Source: Pseudoxanthomonas kaohsiungensis (lineage in GTDB: Bacteria > Pseudomonadota > Gammaproteobacteria > Xanthomonadales > Xanthomonadaceae). From it: a stretch of 64,000 bases of DNA. This document shows positions 26,795 to 39,328 of this stretch, piece after piece; position 1 is the first letter of the stretch; every line of letters starts with the position of its first letter. The notes under the pieces are model-generated. The model made no database searches. It was given only the letters and a program-made list of their open reading frames with translations, and had not been told where the DNA came from. The stretch lies in assembly GCF_010211765.1 (NCBI RefSeq), contig NZ_PDWO01000001.1:124001-188000 (forward strand). Reading direction: 5' to 3'. The position numbers were made by a program, and so were the translations under genes.

Positions 26795-27895
26795 CTACGA
26801 AGCTGGCGTGGGTGCGTCCGTGGCTTCGATCACCGCGCCACCCAGGCAGGCCGGCCCGTCGTACAGCACCAGCGACTGGCCCGGCGTGGCCGCGCGTTGC
26901 GGGCGCTCGAAGTGGACCTGGAGCGTGCCATCGTCCTGGACCTGCACCTGGCAGGGCTCCTCGTGCTGGCGGTAGCGCACCTGCGCGGTGCATTCGAAGC
27001 TGGAGGCGGGTGGGGCGCCTTCGACCCAGTGCATCGGCCCGCTCCGCAGCACCGACGAAAGCAGCCAGGGACTGTCGCGGTCCTGGTCCACGTACAGGAC
27101 ATTGCGCGCCACGTCCTTGCCGACCACGTACCAGGGCGCGGCCGCACGGCCGCGGACGCCGCCGATAGCCAGGCCTTCGCGCTGGCCCAGGGTGAAATAG
27201 AACACGCCGGGATGCTCGCCGACCCTGACGCCCCGGGGGTCGCGGATCTCGCCCGGCTGCGCCGGCAGGTAGCGACCCAGGAACTCGCGGAAGTCGCGCT
27301 CGCCGATGAAGCAGATGCCGGTGGAGTCCTTCTTCGCATGCGTCGGCAGGCCGGCGTCGCGCGCGATCTGCCGCACCTGGGCCTTGGGCAGGTGGCCGAT
27401 CGGGAACAGGGTCGCGGCCAGTTGCGCCTGGCCGAGCTGGTGCAGGAAGTAGCTCTGGTCCTTGTCGCGGTCGGCGCCGCGCAGCAGCCGCCAGCATCCG
27501 CGCTCGCGGGCGACCTGGGCGTAGTGCCCGGTGGCGATGCGCTCGGCGCCCAGCGCGCGGGCCGCGTCCAGGAAATGCTTGAACTTCACCTCGCGGTTGC
27601 ACAGCACGTCCGGGTTCGGGGTGCGCCCGGCGGCGTATTCGGCCAGGAAATGCTCGAACACCCCGGCCCAGTATTCCTTCGAGAAGTCGCGGAAGTGGAA
27701 CGGGATGCCGATCCGCCCGCACACCGCGACCGCGTCGCGCCGGTCCTCTTCCGCGCGGCAGTCGCCGCTGCCGTCGTCGTCCCAGTTCTGCATGAACAGT
27801 CCCGCCAGCGGCTCCCCGGCCTGGGCCAGCAGCCAGGCGGCGACCGACGAGTCGACCCCGCCGGACACCCCGACCATGGTGCGTATGGCGGTCAC
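26795..27895 (-). CDS. mnmA: tRNA-specific 2-thiouridylase MnmA
   Basis: MnmA puts sulfur on wobble U34 of Lys, Glu and Gln tRNAs. The 366-residue protein has the PP-loop signature [17 protein letters not shown] at the N-terminus, the first catalytic cysteine in [12 protein letters not shown], and the second in [12 protein letters not shown]. The C-terminal barrel ends with [22 protein letters not shown] 27895 overlaps the nudJ stop (GTGA), so translation is coupled. Confidence 0.95.
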   Translation of the reverse strand: MTAIRTMVGVSGGVDSSVAAWLLAQAGEPLAGLFMQNWDDDGSGDCRAEEDRRDAVAVCGRIGIPFHFRDFSKEYWAGVFEHFLAEYAAGRTPNPDVLCNREVKFKHFLDAARALGAERIATGHYAQVARERGCWRLLRGADRDKDQSYFLHQLGQAQLAATLFPIGHLPKAQVRQIARDAGLPTHAKKDSTGICFIGERDFREFLGRYLPAQPGEIRDPRGVRVGEHPGVFYFTLGQREGLAIGGVRGRAAAPWYVVGKDVARNVLYVDQDRDSPWLLSSVLRSGPMHWVEGAPPASSFECTAQVRYRQHEEPCQVQVQDDGTLQVHFERPQRAATPGQSLVLYDGPACLGGAVIEATDAPTPAS

Positions 27896-28353
27896 AGCGC
27901 CTGCACCAGCGACAGCGGATGGCGCTGCCCGCCCAGCCAGTCGGCGGCCACCCGCCAGACCAGCGGGCTGCGGTGCTGGGCCGTGCGTGCGCGCAGTTCG
28001 GCGGGGGCCAGCCACACGGCGCGCTCGATGCCTTCGTCCAGCGGCCGCGACGGGTCGTGGGCCAGCGCCTGCCCGGCGAAGGCGAAGCGCAGGTATTGCT
28101 GGCCACCGGGGGCCGTCCACTGGTAGCTGCCCACGAACGCTTCCAGGCGGACCTGCCAGCCGGTTTCCTCCAGGGTCTCGCGCACGGCGGCCTCGACCAG
28201 GCTCTCGCCCGGTTCCAGGTGACCGGCCGGCTGGTTCAGCACCAGCTGGCCGTCGATCCTTTCCTCGACCAGCAGCAGCCGGCCCTCGAGCGCGACCACG
28301 GTGGCCACGGTCACGTCCGGGTGCCAGGCCTGGCCGGGCAGGGTGGCGACCAT
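27892..28353 (-). CDS. nudJ: NUDIX phosphatase NudJ
   Basis: This 153-residue enzyme has a full Nudix box (G-x5-E-x7-REUxEExGU) in [20 protein letters not shown] followed by TGW. E. coli NudJ removes phosphate from HMP-PP and nucleotides, and sits next to mnmA-hflD as here. The stop overlaps the mnmA GTG. It starts two bases after the upstream gene's stop. Confidence 0.88.
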   Translation of the reverse strand: MVATLPGQAWHPDVTVATVVALEGRLLLVEERIDGQLVLNQPAGHLEPGESLVEAAVRETLEETGWQVRLEAFVGSYQWTAPGGQQYLRFAFAGQALAHDPSRPLDEGIERAVWLAPAELRARTAQHRSPLVWRVAADWLGGQRHPLSLVQAL

Positions 28354-28355
28354 GC

Positions 28356-28850
28356 TCAGAACTCGTCGCTGTCGGGATCGCCGGACAGCTCCCGCTCCAT
28401 CTCGTCCGCGCTGGTGACCGCCGCGCCGATCGCCTGGTCCAGTGCCTCGGCATCGATGCCGGCGTCGACCTTCACCACCAGCACGGCGAAGCCGGCATTG
28501 TTCACCCAGGCGCCCAGCTTGAGCGCATGGGAGGCCTCCAGCAGCCGGTTGGCGACCGGACCGGGGAAAGCGCCCGCATCGGCCCGGTAGGCCGGCGACC
28601 AGATCTCGCGCACGCGATGCCGGCCGTAGGTTTCCACGCCGGACCGGATGAAGACCATCTGGGTGCGCCCGCCGTCGAGCGCCATGACCATCTTGTAATC
28701 GCCGTCCTCGTCCAGTTCGTACTCGTAGCCCAGCTCCTCAAGCAGCGGCGCGATCGAGGGATCGGCCTTGGACGCCGCCTGGCCGGCGCCGTGCGCCCCC
28801 AGCGAAGCGAAGGCGAAAAGGCAGGCACAGGCGAGGCGGTATGGCGACAT
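28356..28850 (-). CDS. Secreted YbjN-like protein
   Basis: The 164-residue protein has a signal peptide (residues 1-22, [19 protein letters not shown]). The mature domain resembles the YbjN/sensory-transduction fold: [20 protein letters not shown], then a C-terminal helix-rich part ([18 protein letters not shown]). The function of the family is not settled. The start at 28850 is chosen because it gives a clean signal. It is divergent from clpS and upstream of nudJ on the same strand. Confidence 0.72.
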   Translation of the reverse strand: MSPYRLACACLFAFASLGAHGAGQAASKADPSIAPLLEELGYEYELDEDGDYKMVMALDGGRTQMVFIRSGVETYGRHRVREIWSPAYRADAGAFPGPVANRLLEASHALKLGAWVNNAGFAVLVVKVDAGIDAEALDQAIGAAVTSADEMERELSGDPDSDEF

Positions 28851-28935
28851 GGGCTCTGGCGGGAGGCGCGCGCGTGCGCGGGTCGCAGCCATTGTCCGGC
28901 AGCCGGCGCGATCGAGTCCATCGCGGAGGCGCCCG

Positions 28936-28941
28936 TATAAT
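28936..28941 (+). promoter_or_regulatory. -10 box of clpS (leaderless candidate)
   Basis: A perfect TATAAT lies six bases before the clpS ATG. A start of transcription at the usual distance would fall on the start codon. A convincing -35 is not seen. Confidence 0.55.
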
Positions 28942-28947
28942 CGGGGC

Positions 28948-29268
28948 ATGCCCCACACCCCACGACACGAACACGAGCACGGCGCGCTGGTCGATCCCGG
29001 CAAGCCGGAAGTCGCCCCGCCGCCGATGTACCAGGTGGTCCTCCTCAACGACGACTACACCCCGATGGACTTCGTGGTGGCGGTCCTGCAGCAGTTCTTC
29101 AGCCTGGACCTGGAGCAGGCCACCCAGGTCATGCTCCACGTCCATACCCGCGGGCGCGGCGTCTGCGGGGTCTTCACGCGCGAAGTGGCCGAATCCAAGG
29201 TGGCCCAGGTCAACGAGTTCTCGCGGATGAACCAGCACCCGCTGCTTTGCACCATGGAGAAGGCCTGA
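28948..29268 (+). CDS. clpS: ATP-dependent Clp protease adaptor ClpS
   Basis: ClpS delivers N-degron substrates to ClpAP. The 106-residue protein has the core [17 protein letters not shown], with the Asn-Asp-Asp and Met residues that line the N-end pocket, then [22 protein letters not shown] split over its second half. It is followed by clpA after 138 bases. The N-end rule transferase gene aat is close by. Confidence 0.97.
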   Translation: MPHTPRHEHEHGALVDPGKPEVAPPPMYQVVLLNDDYTPMDFVVAVLQQFFSLDLEQATQVMLHVHTRGRGVCGVFTREVAESKVAQVNEFSRMNQHPLLCTMEKA

Positions 29269-29406
29269 CCCCGGGATGTCGCCTCGCCGGGGCGGGGGCC
29301 AGGGCCGGCGGCCCGGGCCATGCCGCCGGCTGAACGCTGCGATCCGCCGGCACTGTGGAATTCCGGACGACAGGCCGCATATTGTTGGCATCTCACGGAG
29401 TCCGCC

Positions 29407-31692
29407 ATGTTCAGCAAAGACCTCGAACAGACCATCGGCCAGTGCTACAAGCGCGCACGCGAAGCACGCCATGAATTCATGACGGTCGAGCACCTGCTGC
29501 TGGCGCTGCTCGACAACCCGTCCGCCCAGGCGGTGCTGCGGGCCTGCGGCGCCGATTCCAACCGCCTGCGCGGCGAACTCGACCAGGCCATCGAGGCCTC
29601 GGTCTCGCGCCTGGCCGAGGACGACGGCCGCGACACCCAGCCCACGCTGGGCTTCCAGCGGGTGCTGCAGCGGGCGGTCTACCACGTCCAGTCCTCGGGC
29701 AAGAAGGAGGTCACCGGCGCCAACGTGCTGGTGGCGATCTTCGGCGAGAAGGACTCGCATGCGGTCTATTTCCTGACCCAGCAGGACGTCACCCGGCTGG
29801 ACGTCGTCAACTACCTGTCCCACGGCATCGCCAAGCTCGGCGACGAGCAGGACGGCGGCCAGCCCGCGCCCGGCGAAGGCGAGGGCAAGGCCGAAGGCGG
29901 CGACGGCGAGGGCAAGGGCGATGCCCTGGCCGAATACGCCACCAACCTCAACGAGCAGGCCCGGATCGGCAAGATCGACCCGCTGGTCGGCCGCGCCGAC
30001 GAGATCGAGCGCACGATCCAGGTGCTGTGCCGCCGGCGCAAGAACAACCCCCTGTACGTGGGCGAGGCCGGCGTGGGCAAGACCGCGATCGCCGAGGGCC
30101 TGGCCAAGCGCATCGTCGAGGGAGAGGTGCCCGACGTGCTGTCGGACGCGGTGATCTACGCGCTCGACCTGGGCGCGCTGGTGGCCGGGACCAAGTACCG
30201 CGGCGATTTCGAGAAGCGGCTCAAGGGCGTGCTGAGCTCGATCAAGAAGATTCCCGGCGCGATCCTGTTCATCGACGAGATCCATACCATCATCGGCGCC
30301 GGTTCGGCGTCGGGCGGGACCATGGACGCGTCCAACCTGATCAAGCCGGCGCTGGCTTCCGGCGAGCTGCGCTGTATCGGATCGACCACCTTCCAGGAAT
30401 ACCGCGGCATCTTCGAGAAGGACCGGGCCCTGGCCCGCCGCTTCCAGAAGATCGACATCGTCGAGCCGACGGTGGGCGAGGCCTACGAGATCCTGCAGGG
30501 CCTCAAGCCCCGCTACGAGGCGCACCACGGCGTGACCTACGCCGACGAGGCGCTGCAGGCGGCGGTGGACCTGTCGGTCAAGCACATCGCCGACCGGCTG
30601 CTGCCCGACAAGGCCATCGACGTGATCGACGAGGCCGGCGCGCGCCAGCGGCTGCTGCCGCTGGAGACGCGCAAGGAGCTGATCGACGTCGAGGAGATCG
30701 AGACCATCGTGGCCAAGATGGCGCGGATCCCGGCCAAGCAGGTCAGCGCCACCGACAAGGACGTGCTCCAGCACCTGGAGCGCAACCTGAAGATGGTGAT
30801 CTTCGGCCAGGACCCGGCGATCGAGACCCTGGCCTCGGCGATCAAGCTCGCCCGCAGCGGCCTGGGCAACCCGGACAAGCCGATCGGCAACTTCCTGTTC
30901 GCCGGCCCGACCGGCGTGGGCAAGACCGAGGTGACCAAGCAGCTGGCGCTGCAGCTGGGCATCGAGCTGGTGCGCTTCGACATGTCCGAATACATGGAGC
31001 CGCACTCGGTCTCGCGCCTGATCGGCGCGCCCCCGGGTTACGTCGGCTTCGACCAGGGCGGCCTGCTGACCGAGAAGATCGTCAAGACCCCGCACTGCGT
31101 GCTGCTGCTGGACGAGGTCGAGAAGGCGCACCCGGACATCTTCAACATCCTGCTGCAGGTCATGGACCGCGGCGTGCTGACCGATACCAACGGGCGCGAG
31201 GCCAACTTCAAGAATGTAGTGATCGTGATGACCACGAATGCAGGGGCGGCCCAGGCTTCGCGGCGCTCGATCGGCTTCACCCGGCAGGACCACTCGACCG
31301 ACGCGATGGAGGTGATCCGCCGCAGCTTCAGCCCGGAATTCCGCAACCGCCTCGACGCGGTGGTGCAGTTCCAGCCGCTGGGCTTCGAGCACATCCTGCG
31401 CGTGGTCGACAAGTTCCTGATCGAGCTGGAGATGCAGCTCAACGAGAAGCACGTGGCGTTGACCGCCTCGCCGACGGCGCGCGAGTGGCTGGCCCAGCAC
31501 GGTTTCGACCCGCTGATGGGCGCGCGGCCGATGGCCCGCGTCATCCAGGACCGGATCAAGCGACCGCTGGCCGACGAGCTGCTGTTCGGCAAGCTGGTCG
31601 ATGGCGGCCGGGTCAACATCGACGTGGTCGACGGCCAGCTGGTGGTCGAAAGCCAGTCCGAGCCGGAGCGGCTGTTGCCGGCGACTGTCTAG
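29407..31692 (+). CDS. clpA: ATP-dependent Clp protease ATPase subunit ClpA
   Basis: ClpA unfolds proteins for ClpP. The 761-residue length matches E. coli (758). Its parts are an N domain (1-140), AAA1 with Walker A GEAGVGKT at 219-226, AAA2 with Walker A GPTGVGKT from about 501, and a C-terminal D2 small domain. An acidic Gly/Glu linker lies near residues 155-180. GGAG precedes the ATG. The bidirectional-looking hairpin after the stop mainly serves the opposite gene. Confidence 0.97.
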   Translation: MFSKDLEQTIGQCYKRAREARHEFMTVEHLLLALLDNPSAQAVLRACGADSNRLRGELDQAIEASVSRLAEDDGRDTQPTLGFQRVLQRAVYHVQSSGKKEVTGANVLVAIFGEKDSHAVYFLTQQDVTRLDVVNYLSHGIAKLGDEQDGGQPAPGEGEGKAEGGDGEGKGDALAEYATNLNEQARIGKIDPLVGRADEIERTIQVLCRRRKNNPLYVGEAGVGKTAIAEGLAKRIVEGEVPDVLSDAVIYALDLGALVAGTKYRGDFEKRLKGVLSSIKKIPGAILFIDEIHTIIGAGSASGGTMDASNLIKPALASGELRCIGSTTFQEYRGIFEKDRALARRFQKIDIVEPTVGEAYEILQGLKPRYEAHHGVTYADEALQAAVDLSVKHIADRLLPDKAIDVIDEAGARQRLLPLETRKELIDVEEIETIVAKMARIPAKQVSATDKDVLQHLERNLKMVIFGQDPAIETLASAIKLARSGLGNPDKPIGNFLFAGPTGVGKTEVTKQLALQLGIELVRFDMSEYMEPHSVSRLIGAPPGYVGFDQGGLLTEKIVKTPHCVLLLDEVEKAHPDIFNILLQVMDRGVLTDTNGREANFKNVVIVMTTNAGAAQASRRSIGFTRQDHSTDAMEVIRRSFSPEFRNRLDAVVQFQPLGFEHILRVVDKFLIELEMQLNEKHVALTASPTAREWLAQHGFDPLMGARPMARVIQDRIKRPLADELLFGKLVDGGRVNIDVVDGQLVVESQSEPERLLPATV

Positions 31693-31712
31693 TCCCGGCG
31701 CGCGGTCGCGAT

Positions 31713-31750
31713 AAAAAAAGCCGCCGCTGGCAGCTGGCGCCAGCGGCGGC
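31713..31750 (-). terminator. Terminator of the DUF6491-like gene
   Basis: The arms GCCGCCGCTGG and CCAGCGGCGGC (31720-31750) enclose a nine-base loop, followed on the minus strand by seven T. This is an intrinsic terminator for 31821-32186. It may also slow clpA transcription from the other side. Confidence 0.88.
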
Positions 31751-31820
31751 ACTCTTCTCCACGCCATCGTCCGCCGCCACGACGAGTGGGCGGCGGGCGA
31801 CGCCGGGATAAGGTCCTCGA

Positions 31821-32186
31821 TCAGCGCGAGGTGCGCTTCTTGCCGGCAGCGAACTGCTCGGCGTCGATCGCCTCGACCTTGCCGACGCTGCAGGTGGCGC
31901 GGTTGGTCTTGACCTTGGTGCCCTTCGGGCACAGGCGGTTGGCCGTGCCATCGGTGCTGATCTCGATCCTCGAGGCGGTGGCCAGCGAGCTGCAATCGCC
32001 GCGGAAGCCGACCAGGTAGTGCGTATCGCCGTCGCGCAGCAGCATGCTCTGCGCGCCACCCGAACGCACGATCTCCTGGTTCGCGCCCAGGTCGACGCAG
32101 TCGGCGATCGGGGTGTTGTCGGCGGCATTGGCGGCGAAGGCGGCGCCGGCGAGCAGCGCTGCAGTGCAAAGACGCTTGATGTTCAT
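31821..32186 (-). CDS. Small secreted DUF6491-like protein
   Basis: The 121-residue protein has a signal peptide (LCTAALLAGAAFAANA) and a mature domain of about 95 residues with four cysteines, including DCVDLG, FRGDCSSL, NRLCPKG and ATCSVGKV. The pattern fits DUF6491, a family frequent in Lysobacteraceae with no known role. A strong terminator follows. A broken lipoprotein relative is present at 54094-54567. Confidence 0.75.
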   Translation of the reverse strand: MNIKRLCTAALLAGAAFAANAADNTPIADCVDLGANQEIVRSGGAQSMLLRDGDTHYLVGFRGDCSSLATASRIEISTDGTANRLCPKGTKVKTNRATCSVGKVEAIDAEQFAAGKKRTSR

Positions 32187-32379
32187 GGCTTATAGGGGCT
32201 CGGGGTGGTCCGGATTGGACGCGCACAAGGCTATGGCCGCTGATGCGTTTCCGGACCTGCCTGTGGTGACAATGACCAAGGTCATGGATGCCGTTTCGGT
32301 AATGCGTTGTTCATGTGCGCTGCACATCGACGTGCCTGCGTCAGTGCGAACGGCGTGGTCCGGCGCGCCGGCGCACGGC

Positions 32380-32407
32380 AAAAAAAAGGCGGCCATCGGC
32401 CGCCTTT
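32380..32407 (-). terminator. Terminator of infA
   Basis: GGCGGCC and GGCCGCC arms around ATC, extended by A/T pairs, are followed by eight T on the minus strand. It lies 29 bases after the infA stop. Confidence 0.9.
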
Positions 32408-32435
32408 GCTGGATGCCGCGGCGCAAGGCCGCGCA

Positions 32436-32654
32436 TCACTTCATTCGGTAGGTGATACGGCCCTTGGTCAGGTCGTACGGGGTCATCTCGACCTTCACCT
32501 TGTCGCCGGTGAGGATGCGGATGTAGTTCTTGCGCATGCGCCCGGAGATGTGGGCGATGATCTCGTGCCCGTTCTCCAGGCGAACCCGGAACGTGGTGTT
32601 GGGCAGCGTCTCGATGACGGTGCCTTCGAACTCGATGGAGTCGTCTTTCGACAT
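32436..32654 (-). CDS. infA: Translation initiation factor IF-1
   Basis: IF-1 binds the 30S A site. The 72-residue protein is full length, with the S1-like OB-fold sequence [19 protein letters not shown] and the end RGRITYRM-type tail ([10 protein letters not shown]). It has its own sigma-70 promoter (32694-32722) and terminator (32380-32407), between aat and a DUF6491-like gene. Confidence 0.98.
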   Translation of the reverse strand: MSKDDSIEFEGTVIETLPNTTFRVRLENGHEIIAHISGRMRKNYIRILTGDKVKVEMTPYDLTKGRITYRMK

Positions 32655-32693
32655 GCGGTTCCAGTCAGGGGGCGGGCGGGCGGAAAGCCGCGC

Positions 32694-32722
32694 ATTTTAC
32701 GCGAGACTGGCGCCGAAGGCAA
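32694..32722 (-). promoter_or_regulatory. Sigma-70 promoter of infA
   Basis: On the minus strand TTGCCT and TAAAAT are 17 bases apart. The expected start leaves a leader of about 33 bases before infA. Confidence 0.8.
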
Positions 32723-32730
32723 AAATTATG

Positions 32731-33480
32731 TTAATCAGCCGTCGGTCCGGCCAGCCCCGAGGCCGGAATGGTCCCGAATTCGCCGGTCCAGCTGCCGCCG
32801 AGGCCCGGGGCGGCGGTGAGCGCAGCCAGCGCGTCCATGAAGCGGGCGCGGGGCCACGCCTCGGCGCCAAGCGATTCCAGGTGCGGGTTGCCCACCTGCG
32901 CGTCGATCAGCGGCCAGCCCCGTTCGTCCAGCCATCGCGCCAGTGCCGCCAGCGCGACCTTGGAGCCGCCGCTGCGTGCGCTGAACATGCTCTCGCCGAA
33001 GAACATCCGGCCGATCGCCACGCCGTAGATCCCGCCGGCGAGCCGCCCCTCCTCGTCGAAGACCTCGATTGAATGCGCATGTCCCAGGCGATGCAGGTGC
33101 GCGTAGGCACGGCGCATCCCGGGGACGATCCAGGTGCCGTCCTGTCCGGGCCGCGGCATCGCGGCGCAGGCGGCGACCACCGCGTCGAAGGCGGTATCGG
33201 CCCGCACCTGCCAGCGCAGGCGGCGCAGTTCGCGGCGGAAGCGCGAGGACAGATGCACCGCGCCGGTGCGGAACACCGTCCGCGGGTCGGGACTCCACCA
33301 CAGGATCGGCTGGCCCTCCGAGTACCAGGGAAAGATGCCACTGCGGTAAGCCGCCAGCAGGCGCGGGACCGACAGGTCGCCACCCACCGCCAGCAGCCCG
33401 TCCGGCTGCCGCAGCGCCAGCGACACGTCGGGGAAGGGGGCATGGGGATCGCCGGACAGGAGGACGGGGCGTCGGGCCAT
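32731..33480 (-). CDS. aat: Leucyl/phenylalanyl-tRNA--protein transferase
   Basis: Aat adds Leu or Phe to proteins with basic N-termini, producing ClpS/ClpAP substrates. The 249-residue enzyme has GLLAVGGDLSVPRLLAAYRSGIFPW in two adjoining conserved blocks (residues 28-52), PILWWSPDPRTVF, and GGIYGVAIGRMFFGESMFS. The nearby clpS and clpA complete the pathway. A TACAAT box (33486-33491) five bases before ATG suggests a leaderless mRNA. Confidence 0.97.
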   Translation of the reverse strand: MARRPVLLSGDPHAPFPDVSLALRQPDGLLAVGGDLSVPRLLAAYRSGIFPWYSEGQPILWWSPDPRTVFRTGAVHLSSRFRRELRRLRWQVRADTAFDAVVAACAAMPRPGQDGTWIVPGMRRAYAHLHRLGHAHSIEVFDEEGRLAGGIYGVAIGRMFFGESMFSARSGGSKVALAALARWLDERGWPLIDAQVGNPHLESLGAEAWPRARFMDALAALTAAPGLGGSWTGEFGTIPASGLAGPTAD

Positions 33481-33485
33481 GGTGG

Positions 33486-33491
33486 ATTGTA
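33486..33491 (-). promoter_or_regulatory. -10 box of aat (leaderless candidate)
   Basis: TACAAT on the minus strand ends five bases before the aat ATG. No Shine-Dalgarno can fit in between. Confidence 0.45.
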
Positions 33492-33507
33492 GGGAGGGGG
33501 CGGCGGC

Positions 33508-34635
33508 TCAGGGCGGGTCGCGGAACGGCCCGCGCGTGGCCAGTGCCGCCGCGTAACGCCGGACCGAGCGCGCCTCTTCCTGGCACCAGTCGCGCAGGGC
33601 CGGCTGGAACCGCGGATCGGCGATGCGGTGCCGGCTGCGCACGAACGCGGGAAGGAACCCCCGGGCCAGCTTGTGCTCGCCCTGGGCGCCGGGTTCAAAA
33701 CGGGCCAGGCCCTGTTCCAGGCAGTACTCGATGCCCTGGTAATAGCAGGTCTCGAAGTGCAGCCCCGGCAGCACTGCGTCGCTGCCCCAGTACCGACCAT
33801 AGAGCGTATCGCGGCCACGCAGGAAGAGCGCCCCGGCGACGGCCTGCCCCGCATGATATGCAATAACAATCATAAAGTTACGAGACATTTCTCGCGCAAT
33901 ATGCGAGATGAATTCCCGGGTCAGGGCTGGCGCGTTCCCGTACTCCCGGAAGGTCTGCAGGTAGAAGTGGTGGATGAGGTCCAGCTCGGCCGGACCCGCC
34001 TCGTCGCCGTGCAGGCGCCGGAACTCCACTCCCGCGCGGGCCACCCGCGCCCGCTCCTGGCGGATGTTCTTGCGGTGCCTGTGGTCCATCGCCGCCAGGA
34101 AACCGGGGAAATCCGCCCAGCCGTCGCGGTTGTGCCAGTGGTACTGCACGTCGATGCGCGGCAACCACCGGGCATCGAACAGGGCGTCCTCGTCCTGGGT
34201 GTGGAAATTGACGTGGGCCGAAGGCAGGCCGTCCTCGTCGGCCTGGCGCGCGATCGCCTCCAGCAGGGCGCGTCGCACCGCTTCGCCGCCGGCGAGCAGG
34301 CGCGGCCCGGTCACCGGAGAGTAGGGCACCGCGAACAGCCACTTGGGGTAGTAGTCCAGCCCATGCCGCGCATAGGCGTTGGCCCAGGCATGGTCGAACA
34401 CGAACTCGCCGTGCGAGTTGGTCTTGAGGTAGCCAGGCGCGGCGGCGAGCAACCGTCCGCCCTCCCAGAGCGTCAGGTGGCGCGGGGTCCAGCCCCAGTC
34501 GGCACGCAGGCAGCCGTGCCGCTCCAGGCCTTCGAGGAAGGCATGGCGGACGAAGGGGTTGCCGCTGTCGTCCAGCGCGTCCCAGTCAGCGGCGGGAACC
34601 TGCGCCAGCGAATCGAGGATGCGTACGGTCGGCAT
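33508..34635 (-). CDS. FemAB/GNAT-like acyltransferase (PF04339 family)
   Basis: This 375-residue protein belongs to the family annotated as peptidogalycan biosynthesis/recognition, built on a GNAT-like fold. Visible blocks are NPFVRHAFLEGLERHGC, DHAWANAYARHGLDYYPK, RHRKNIRQERARV, and FETCYYQGIEYCLEQGLARFEPGAQGEHK across two segments near the C-terminus. The substrate is unknown. It stands between aat and trxB on the same strand. The start at 34635 lacks a clear ribosome site. Confidence 0.85.
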   Translation of the reverse strand: MPTVRILDSLAQVPAADWDALDDSGNPFVRHAFLEGLERHGCLRADWGWTPRHLTLWEGGRLLAAAPGYLKTNSHGEFVFDHAWANAYARHGLDYYPKWLFAVPYSPVTGPRLLAGGEAVRRALLEAIARQADEDGLPSAHVNFHTQDEDALFDARWLPRIDVQYHWHNRDGWADFPGFLAAMDHRHRKNIRQERARVARAGVEFRRLHGDEAGPAELDLIHHFYLQTFREYGNAPALTREFISHIAREMSRNFMIVIAYHAGQAVAGALFLRGRDTLYGRYWGSDAVLPGLHFETCYYQGIEYCLEQGLARFEPGAQGEHKLARGFLPAFVRSRHRIADPRFQPALRDWCQEEARSVRRYAAALATRGPFRDPP

Positions 34636-34820
34636 CAAGGCGGGGTCTGCGGATTCGCGAACGGGGAAGAGGCTTTCATTTATCCCGGCAGCCCCTGCCT
34701 CTCCAGGCGGATGTGTCGCCGTCCATGGCGCACCACGCGCTCCGCAACGCCCGGCCCGGCTGTGCATGACCGGGCGCCCGCCGCCGCGCAAACCACCGAC
34801 GGGGCGGCATGCAAGGGCGG

Positions 34821-35990
<1,170 letters not shown>

Positions 35991-36078
35991 CTAGGCAATC
36001 GGCGACAGAAGCATTTAAGATCAAGGCCTAACATCGCATTCTGCGAGCAGTTCCAGACCCGGGGATCGAAACGTCGAC

Positions 36079-38421
<2,343 letters not shown>

Positions 38422-38437
38422 CCGGGCGGGGACGGGC

Positions 38438-38455
38438 AGCGGGGGGAGCCCCGCT
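38438..38455. terminator. Hairpin after ftsK
   Basis: AGCGGGG and CCCCGCT with a GGAG loop lie 17 bases after the ftsK stop, followed by CTACG. There is no U-run. The CTACG tail is also that of common Xanthomonad palindromes, so it could be a REP-like element acting as terminator. Confidence 0.5.
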
Positions 38456-38609
38456 CTACGAAAGGGGGCGCCGGCCGAGCTTGCACGGCAGCTTCCATTG
38501 GCGTTCCGTCCACGCCGTCCGCCCACGCCATCTGCCAACACCCGGGCATCCACGCCTGTTCAGCTTCCTATCCGCACACTTCCGCCATCCATCCTCCGTC
38601 GATCACGCC

Positions 38610-39251
38610 ATGCACCGCATATCGCGCACCGCTCTCCGCCTCGCCGCCGGCATCGGCCTGGGCCTGCTCCTGGCCGGCCACGCTTTCGCGGGCGCCCGCG
38701 AGGACCTGGCCCGGTTCACCACCGGGCTCAAGGGCCTGGAAGGGAAGTTCAGCCAGCAGGTCTTCGATGCCAACGGCCGGGCCAAGGAAAGCAGCGCCGG
38801 CAGCGTGGCCGTGTCGGCGCCGCGGCTGTTCCGCTGGGAATACGTCAAGCCGTTCGCGCAGCTGATCGTGGCCGACGGGCAGAAGGTCTGGGTCTATGAG
38901 CCGGACCTGCAGCAGGCCACGGTGCGGCCGCAGGGCGAGGAGGAGCGCAACAGCCCGCTGGTGGCGCTGTTCGATCCCAAGCGCCTGGACCAGCAGTTCG
39001 ACGTCAGCGAGGAAGCCGCCGCCAGCGATGGCCTGCAGTGGCTGACCCTGACCCCGAAGGTCGACGCGCAGGCCAACTTCCAGATGGCGCGGCTGGGTTT
39101 CGGCGCGCAGGGCCTGGCCCGGATGCAGGTGCTGGACCTGGTCGGGCAGAAGACCGAGATCCGCTTCGAGGCCTGGAAGCGCAACCCGGCCTTCGCCGCG
39201 GGCACCTTCCAGTTCAAGCCGGGCGAGGATGTCGACGTCGTCGGCCAGTGA
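38610..39251 (+). CDS. lolA: Outer-membrane lipoprotein carrier protein LolA
   Basis: LolA ferries lipoproteins through the periplasm. The 213-residue protein has a signal peptide (residues 1-27, AAGIGLGLLLAGHAFA) and the LolA fold markers LKGLEGKFSQQVFDANG, RLFRWEYVKPFAQLIVADGQ and LQWLTLTPK. It lies between ftsK and rarA as in many gammaproteobacteria. Confidence 0.96.
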   Translation: MHRISRTALRLAAGIGLGLLLAGHAFAGAREDLARFTTGLKGLEGKFSQQVFDANGRAKESSAGSVAVSAPRLFRWEYVKPFAQLIVADGQKVWVYEPDLQQATVRPQGEEERNSPLVALFDPKRLDQQFDVSEEAAASDGLQWLTLTPKVDAQANFQMARLGFGAQGLARMQVLDLVGQKTEIRFEAWKRNPAFAAGTFQFKPGEDVDVVGQ

Positions 39252-39316
39252 CCGGGCCACGCCGATCCCAGGTCCGGCCGGCCTGCGCAACCAGGCGTCC
39301 CGGTGAGGCCAGGCGC

Positions 39317-39322
39317 TAGGAT
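39317..39322 (+). promoter_or_regulatory. -10 box of rarA (leaderless candidate)
   Basis: TAGGAT lies six bases before the rarA ATG. No ribosome site is present. Confidence 0.4.
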
Positions 39323-39328
39323 GGCGCG

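Noticed and set aside
28738-32226. A 1162-codon minus-strand open frame opposite clpS and clpA
   Set aside because: It is antisense to strongly conserved clpA and has no family-like sequence.
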